Shown piece after piece: positions 6,522-10,572 of a DNA stretch of 10,572 nucleotides (position 1 is its first letter; each line of letters opens with the position of its first letter). The stretch is taken from assembly GCA_937942105.1 (NCBI GenBank), contig CALDFS010000015.1:1-10572 (forward strand), written 5' to 3'. Source of the stretch: an uncultured Ruminococcus sp. (lineage in GTDB: Bacteria > Bacillota > Clostridia > Oscillospirales > Ruminococcaceae). The translations under genes and the position numbers were made by a program. The notes below the pieces were generated by a model. That model searched no databases. It had not been told where the DNA came from and saw only the letters and a program-made list of their open reading frames with translations.

Positions 6522-7976
6522 CACGTTATTATTTGTTTTCTTGACCCAAAGCGAGGGCATAAAGGCGAATATCAGTGGGTAAATCTCAAGTCTGCCAAGC
6601 AGCATGGAGATTGACAGCACTATCTTAGAAAACGGTGTATAGTCGGCGTAGCTTCCCATGGGGCCGACCGCCCCGAAGCCAGGACCGACGTTGTTAAAGC
6701 ATGCCGCAACGGACGAAAACCTTGTCTCAAAATCGAACGGCTCGAAGGATATCAAAAGGAATGTGATGAAATATATACCCATGTAAAGAGCGAAATATAT
6801 TCCTACGCCGGTAAGCGTCTGATCGTCCATCTTTCTGCCGTCAAGGCGGACAGAAGATACCGAGCGCGGATGAATCATCCTGTTGAATTCGCGGCGGACG
6901 GATTTAAACATCATAAGCACTCTTGAAACCTTCAGACCGCCGGCTGTTGAGCCTGCGCATCCGCCTATAAACATAAGCATGAACAGTATCGCCTTTGAAA
7001 GTGCAGGCCACTGGTTGAAGTCAGCCGTTGAAAATCCCGCAGTTGAAAGTATTGACATGGTTTGAAAAGCAGAGGCACGGAAGCTTTCACCAAGGCTTGC
7101 GTAAAGAGGGCGGATGTTGAACGTTATTGTCGCAACCGAGAAGAGGATGATTCCAAGGTATGTCCAAAGCTCGTCGGAAGAAGCAATCGCTTTGAACTTA
7201 CGCATAAGCATGAGAAAATATATATTGAAGTTCGCCGCAAACAGCACTAAGAAAATTGTAACAACCCACTGAATATAAGGGCTGTAACCGGCAAGGCTGT
7301 CAGAATCTATGCCAAAGCCGCCGGTTCCCGCTGTGCCGAAGGTGTAAACGGCACTCTCAAAAAGGTTCATACCTCCGGCGCAAAGAAAGATTATCTGAGC
7401 AACGGTAAGCCCGATATATATAAGATAAAGAATCTTGGCTGTCTGGCGAACCCTTGGAACAAGCTTTCCGACAACCGGACCCGGCATTTCGGCTCGTATT
7501 ATGTGGATAGAGCGGTCGGCAGTGGTGGGCAGAACCGCCATCACCAGAACAAGAACTCCCATTCCACCTACCCAGTGGGTAAAGCTTCGCCAGAAAAGTG
7601 TTCCGTGACTCATGGCTTCAACATCGCGGACAATTGATGCCCCTGTTGTTGTGAAACCGCTGACAGTCTCAAAAACAGCGTCAACGTATGAAGGAATTTC
7701 ACCTGAAAGAGTGAACGGCAAAGCTCCTATAAGCGACATCAGCACCCATGAAAGCGCAACTATCACAAAACCCTCTTTTGAATATATGACCTTGTTCTTG
7801 GGTTTGAAGATAAGCACCATGCAAAGACCGATAACTGTGGCTGCCGCTATAGTTATCATGAACGAAAATGCGCAGTTTTCTGCATATACGGCACTGACTA
7901 TAAGCGGCAATAGCAGCAAAACAGCTTCCGCACATATTATCTGCCCGATAACATAGAATACCATTTTACGATTCAT
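6519..7976 (-). CDS. trkH: Trk/Ktr potassium uptake membrane subunit (TrkH family)
   Basis: This 485-aa polytopic membrane protein forms the ion pathway of a Trk-type K+ uptake system. The four pore-loop filters are visible in order: GFTTTGAS (107-114), FGTAGTGGFG (213-222), STAGFSTAD (311-319) and NNVGPGFGAVGP (428-439). The third membrane-pore-membrane repeat is followed by GGCAGSTAGGLKVSRV (338-352), matching the conserved gating-loop region of TrkH. A GRLEIYPL segment (461-468) near the C-terminus is also typical. Length fits TrkH rather than the shorter KtrB. The gene follows trkA by 16 nt, giving the regulator-channel pair expected for a working complex. The ribosome binding site is a modest AGAGG. 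No frame damage or missing filter glycine is seen. Its stop codon is shared with the ribosome binding site of the downstream xylanase. Confidence 0.95.
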   Translation of the reverse strand: MNRKMVFYVIGQIICAEAVLLLLPLIVSAVYAENCAFSFMITIAAATVIGLCMVLIFKPKNKVIYSKEGFVIVALSWVLMSLIGALPFTLSGEIPSYVDAVFETVSGFTTTGASIVRDVEAMSHGTLFWRSFTHWVGGMGVLVLVMAVLPTTADRSIHIIRAEMPGPVVGKLVPRVRQTAKILYLIYIGLTVAQIIFLCAGGMNLFESAVYTFGTAGTGGFGIDSDSLAGYSPYIQWVVTIFLVLFAANFNIYFLMLMRKFKAIASSDELWTYLGIILFSVATITFNIRPLYASLGESFRASAFQTMSILSTAGFSTADFNQWPALSKAILFMLMFIGGCAGSTAGGLKVSRVLMMFKSVRREFNRMIHPRSVSSVRLDGRKMDDQTLTGVGIYFALYMGIYFITFLLISFEPFDFETRFSSVAACFNNVGPGFGAVGPMGSYADYTPFSKIVLSISMLLGRLEIYPLIFAFMPSLWVKKTNNNV

Positions 7977-7992
7977 AGCTTTATGCCTCTTA

Positions 7993-9351
7993 TTATTTAA
8001 GAATATCTGTAAGGTCGTTAAGGCGTTCGTTTGCCGAGATGACTATGACCCTGTCGTCCACCGTTATAACGTCGTTGCCTGAGGGGATAATCGTCTTTTT
8101 ACCCCTCATTATTCCGCCTATAAGTATGCCCTTTTTGATTTGAAGCTCTTTAAGTGGGACATTTGTAAGCTTCGATTCGCTGTTGACAACAAATTCCAGT
8201 GCCTCTGCCTTGCCGTCCATAAGCTTATAAAGAGTCTCCACGCGGGATCCTTCGGCGTTTTCCAAGGCTCTGGCGTATTTTACTATCACCGAGGAGGTTA
8301 TATCCTTTGGCGAAACGATACATTCTACTCCGATTTTTGATGCCATTGAAGCAAGCTCGTCTTTATTTACCTTTGCTATCGATTTCGGAACCTTCTGCAT
8401 TGAGGCGAATATCGCGGTAAGAATATTTTCCTCGTCGAAACCGGTAAGGGAAACGAAAGCATCTGCCGATTCTATTCCCTCTTCAAGTAGAAGCTCCTGC
8501 TGTAAGCCGTTGCCGTGGATTATGGTTGTTTCGGGCAGGATGTCGGCAAGCTCCTCGCAGCGCGCGGCGTCCTGCTCTATGATTTTCGAGGAGCTTCCGC
8601 CGGTGGTTATCATATGTGCAAGATAATAGGCTATCTTGCTTCCGCCGAGAATCATTATCTTCTTGGCTTTCTTCATAAGAACGCCAAGTGACTTCAAAAG
8701 CTTTGATATTTCAGCCGGGGAAGCCGAAAGACCAATCTTATCACCCGCCCGCAAAACAAAGTTGCCGTCCGGTATGAAAACCTGATCTCCCCGCTGAACG
8801 CAGCACACAAGCACACAGGCATTATACTTTTCCCTCATTTTGATAAGTGACATACCGTCAAGCTCACAGTCGGCGGGAAGGATTATTTCAAACATTTCAA
8901 GGTTTCTGCGCGAGAAAGTCTCTATTCTTACAGCGGACGGGAATTTCAGCACGTTATAAAGCTCGTTTGCCGTTAAAAGCTCGGGATTTATTGCCATGGA
9001 AAGCTCTAAGTGCCTTCTCATAAAGCCAAGGCTGTTATCGTTATATTCGGGGTTGCGGATACGTGCTATTGTGCGTTTTGCGCCCATCTTTTTTGCAAGG
9101 AAGCAGGAAAGCATATTCTGCTCATCGGAATCCATTGCGGCGATGTATATGTCAACGCCGTTGACACCTGCCTCGGTAAGGGTATCGTAATCGGAGGCGT
9201 TGCCGTTCACTCCCATAACGTCATATATATTCGTTATTTCCTCGATGACGCTGCGGTCGTTATCCACCGCAACAACATCGTGCCCTTCGGTAACTAATGA
9301 TGAAAGTATAGCCGTGCCGATTTTTCCGCAGCCGGCAACGATGATTTTCAT
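7993..9351 (-). CDS. trkA: Trk system regulatory subunit TrkA (tandem RCK protein)
   Basis: This 452-aa cytoplasmic protein gates the TrkH channel in response to nucleotide. It has the duplicated layout of TrkA: a Rossmann RCK_N domain at ~1-140, RCK_C at ~150-215, a second RCK_N from ~230 and a second RCK_C at ~370-452. The first nucleotide site looks intact, with GCGKIG at 7-12 and the ribose-binding acidic residue D30 ending strand 2. The second is degenerate (GGSKIA at 236-241, lacking the third glycine). Asymmetric sites are common in the family, and only the first is likely to bind NAD(H) normally. The single-RCK KtrA type is excluded by length. The start follows AAAGGA at a spacing of about ten bases. 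It is the first gene of the five-gene run, and the upstream region has -10 boxes and palindromes that could control the whole operon. Confidence 0.95.
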   Translation of the reverse strand: MKIIVAGCGKIGTAILSSLVTEGHDVVAVDNDRSVIEEITNIYDVMGVNGNASDYDTLTEAGVNGVDIYIAAMDSDEQNMLSCFLAKKMGAKRTIARIRNPEYNDNSLGFMRRHLELSMAINPELLTANELYNVLKFPSAVRIETFSRRNLEMFEIILPADCELDGMSLIKMREKYNACVLVCCVQRGDQVFIPDGNFVLRAGDKIGLSASPAEISKLLKSLGVLMKKAKKIMILGGSKIAYYLAHMITTGGSSSKIIEQDAARCEELADILPETTIIHGNGLQQELLLEEGIESADAFVSLTGFDEENILTAIFASMQKVPKSIAKVNKDELASMASKIGVECIVSPKDITSSVIVKYARALENAEGSRVETLYKLMDGKAEALEFVVNSESKLTNVPLKELQIKKGILIGGIMRGKKTIIPSGNDVITVDDRVIVISANERLNDLTDILK

Positions 9352-9389
9352 AATAAGACCGTCCTTTGACTTAGCATTTATCTCATTGC

Positions 9390-9427
9390 ATTATATCTCT
9401 ATTATACACCTTTGATATTTATATCAA
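9390..9427 (-). promoter_or_regulatory. Putative promoter of the trkA operon
   Basis: On the minus strand, TTGATA (9422-9427) and TATAAT (9401-9406) are separated by 15 nt, shorter than ideal. A second TATAAT at 9390-9395 lacks a well-placed -35. The spacing makes the exact start uncertain. The position, 40-75 nt before the trkA start, fits the operon promoter. Confidence 0.5.
9412..9427. repeat. 16-bp palindrome overlapping the trkA promoter
   Basis: TTGATAT-TT-ATATCAA is a perfect inverted repeat with 7-bp arms and a 2-bp centre. One arm contains the proposed -35 and the rest fills the -35/-10 spacer, a typical place for a repressor operator. No known regulator motif is recognised. Confidence 0.5.
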
Positions 9428-9428
9428 T

Positions 9429-9441
9429 TGCTATAATAGCA
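9429..9441. repeat. 13-bp palindrome upstream of trkA
   Basis: TGCTAT-A-ATAGCA is a perfect inverted repeat with 6-bp arms around a single base, one base away from the 9412-9427 palindrome. A T-run follows on the plus strand, but a one-base loop cannot form an RNA hairpin without opening the stem. Binding by a dimeric regulator is more plausible than termination. Confidence 0.45.
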
Positions 9442-9546
9442 TTTTTTGAGTTGTTTTGCAAGAGCAAACGTGAAATTGATTTGAATATATAAATAATAAT
9501 TCTTCAACCCTTTAATTTGTCGGGATAAATGGTAAAACATTCCTGC

Positions 9547-9552
9547 TATAAT
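9547..9552 (+). promoter_or_regulatory. Putative extended -10 promoter of the DUF3789-like gene
   Basis: TATAAT on the plus strand is preceded by TGC, giving the extended -10 form TGnTATAAT, about 50 nt upstream of the 34-aa gene. No clear -35 is visible. Another TATAAT at 9568-9573 has no -35 either. Confidence 0.5.
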
Positions 9553-9603
9553 ATTCCTATAGTTGAATATAATAATATCAGCTTTTATATGGAGGTATCC
9601 AAT

Positions 9604-9708
9604 ATGATTACTTTTATTTTAGGCATGATGCTTGGTGGATTCTTGGGAGTCACCTATCTTGCGCTGTGCATAGTCGGTTCACGTGGGGAAAGAGATTATA
9701 TTGAATAA
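9604..9708 (+). CDS. DUF3789-like 34-residue membrane protein
   Basis: This is the only plus-strand gene in the window and it is short. The 34 residues start MITFILGMMLGGFLGVTYLA, giving one glycine-rich transmembrane helix (about residues 3-24), then a polar SRGERDYIE tail. The pattern of a GG-FxGV helix, a cysteine near its end and a charged GRxxRE-like tail agrees with DUF3789 proteins of Clostridia, which are of similar size and have no established function. It has a good ribosome binding site (GGAGGT, seven bases before the ATG) and an extended -10 upstream. It is divergent from trkA and convergent with the gene ending at 9752, whose terminator begins two bases past this stop codon. Family assignment is from memory of the pattern. 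DUF3789 members are often met near mobile elements, but no such element is visible here. Confidence 0.65.
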   Translation: MITFILGMMLGGFLGVTYLALCIVGSRGERDYIE

Positions 9709-9709
9709 T

Positions 9710-9741
9710 AAAAAATGCCCATCCGTTTTTTTGGATGGGCA
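9710..9741 (-). terminator. Rho-independent terminator of the gene ending at 9752
   Basis: The minus-strand RNA folds UGCCCAUCC / GGAUGGGCA, a perfect 9-bp stem with an 8-nt A-rich loop, followed directly by six U (9710-9715). It begins ten bases after the stop of the 9752 gene. On the plus strand the stem is followed by GAACGCG, so it is not a typical terminator for the 34-aa gene. Confidence 0.92.
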
Positions 9742-9751
9742 GAACGCGTTA

Positions 9752-10572
9752 TTAAGCTTTATGTCTGCGAAGCTGCAAGCCTGCGGCAGAGCGGGTGTAA
9801 TCCTGCGGGAGCTTTAAGGTCTTGCCCTGCTCGATTCCGTAATAGAAGAGTGCCGGAAGCTCCTGCATACGGACTTTAACATCCCAGTACAGGAAGTTGC
9901 TTATTAAATCCTTTCTCACATATGGCAGGAGCGTATCGACAATCACTCCGCCGGCTTCTCTTCCGTATTCCTCGGCAAGAGGCTTTAAATTCTTGCGTAC
10001 AATTTCATGTATTCTGATATAAACATCATCGCTCATGATGGGAAGCATTACTTTAAGACCGTTTTCGGACTTTTTAACAAGACCGCGTTTTATAAATGCC
10101 GCTGCCTGCTCCTGCTCGTTGGGATTTAAATCCATCGAAGGGTTTTCAGAAAGAGCAAACAGAAGGGATATATTGCCGGCGTCTACCCATTCGTTTCTAT
10201 TCAATATTCCGCCGTCATTTTCTGCAAACGGATATCCTTCAAAATGGTTATCTATACAGACATCGCCGTATTTTGAGGTATGGAATTCCTGAGTCAGATT
10301 GCTCCAGCTTATTCCTTTAATCAGGAAATTATCTACCGTTTCCTCGGGAGAAAGATACTTTGCGGTTATGCGGTAGCTGCGCTCGGCTTCGTCTTTTATC
10401 ATAGGAAAACGGCTGTTAATTATAGCCTTCGCACTCAAGAATCCCATTTCGTTTCCTGCATGAACATACAAAAGCCAGAGAAGATAGGAATATTCAAAAT
10501 CGTTTCCATAGAAATCAAGAGCGGTTATTTCGTTCTTTAAATCATAGAGCATTTCCGTGATTCTTCTGGGAA
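9752..10572 (-). CDS. Unrecognised protein, C-terminal part, possibly a regulator
   Basis: The frame is open to the right edge of the window. From the ATG at 10552 it would give 266 aa, but six more codons (PRRITE) continue upstream with no stop, and no convincing ribosome binding site precedes that ATG. The true start is therefore probably outside the window. I do not recognise the family. The protein is soluble, with no signal peptide or membrane helix, and is mostly predicted helical. A stretch at about 143-169 (NEQEQAAAFIKRGLVKKSEN, then GLKVMLP) reads like the recognition helix and wing of a winged-helix fold, so a transcription regulator is one possibility; this is weak inference. The C-terminus ends in a basic LQLRRHKA. 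A strong terminator follows the stop codon. The gene is convergent with the 34-aa DUF3789-like gene and unlinked in transcription to trkA. Confidence 0.7.
   Translation of the reverse strand, partial: PRRITEMLYDLKNEITALDFYGNDFEYSYLLWLLYVHAGNEMGFLSAKAIINSRFPMIKDEAERSYRITAKYLSPEETVDNFLIKGISWSNLTQEFHTSKYGDVCIDNHFEGYPFAENDGGILNRNEWVDAGNISLLFALSENPSMDLNPNEQEQAAAFIKRGLVKKSENGLKVMLPIMSDDVYIRIHEIVRKNLKPLAEEYGREAGGVIVDTLLPYVRKDLISNFLYWDVKVRMQELPALFYYGIEQGKTLKLPQDYTRSAAGLQLRRHKA

Noticed and set aside
9429..9446. Plus-strand terminator formed by TGCTATAATAGCA plus T-run
   Set aside because: The stem would have a one-base loop and no gene ends upstream of it on the plus strand; a DNA palindrome is the simpler reading.
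9352..9603. A riboswitch (for example a c-di-AMP type) before trkA
   Set aside because: The leader from the likely promoter to trkA is under about 50 nt, too short for such an element, and no paired domain structure or terminator hairpin is visible.
1..10572. CRISPR array, tRNA, rRNA, insertion sequence or phage genes
   Set aside because: No regularly spaced repeats, cloverleaf-like segments, rRNA-like stretches, transposase frames or terminal repeats were found by eye.

Overview
The window looks like chromosome of a low-to-moderate GC, Gram-positive anaerobe of the class Clostridia, most likely a Ruminococcus/Oscillospiraceae-type gut or rumen bacterium. This is inferred from strong AGGAGG-type ribosome binding sites, a DUF951 protein, a Firmicutes-style RF1, Ala-X-Ala secretion signals, an NPKTG wall-anchor-like signal and secreted GH30 enzymes. 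No read, taxon or database check was possible. Nearly everything is on the minus strand; only one 34-residue gene reads on the plus strand.

Right to left, in the direction of most transcription: (a) 9752-10572, the 3' part of an unrecognised, possibly regulatory protein, ending in a clear intrinsic terminator at 9710-9741. (b) 9604-9708, a 34-aa DUF3789-like membrane miniprotein on the plus strand, divergent from (c). (c) 9351 down to 2244, five co-directional genes with spacers of only 9-36 nt: trkA (K+ channel regulator), trkH (K+ translocation subunit), a GH30 lipoprotein with GH30_8 glucuronoxylanase hallmarks, galE (UDP-glucose 4-epimerase, broken here by an apparent one-base deletion), and a 629-aa secreted GH30-like enzyme with an unrecognised N-terminal module. 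(d) 1931-2243, AT-rich non-coding DNA with an imperfect inverted repeat. (e) 1697-1930, a 77-aa secreted acidic peptide with an NPKTG-type C-terminal anchor signal and its own promoter, ribosome binding site and terminator. (f) 1533 down to 1, a housekeeping translation cluster: DUF951 protein, prfA (release factor 1) and the start of tsaC/sua5 (tRNA t6A synthesis), with prfA and tsaC overlapping at TGATG.

Functionally, block (f) is core translation and very ordinary. Block (c) is the most notable: a standard Trk potassium uptake pair runs into a plant-xylan hydrolysis set with a sugar-nucleotide epimerase. The spacing, including a Shine-Dalgarno that overlaps the trkH stop codon, argues for one transcript. 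Whether this is a meaningful regulon or just local gene order cannot be decided from one genome. I found no CRISPR array, tRNA, rRNA, insertion sequence or defence system, and no convincing evidence of a wholly new system. The best leads are the galE frameshift, the K+/xylanase operon, the acidic NPKTG peptide, and a palindrome pair between trkA and the DUF3789 gene.
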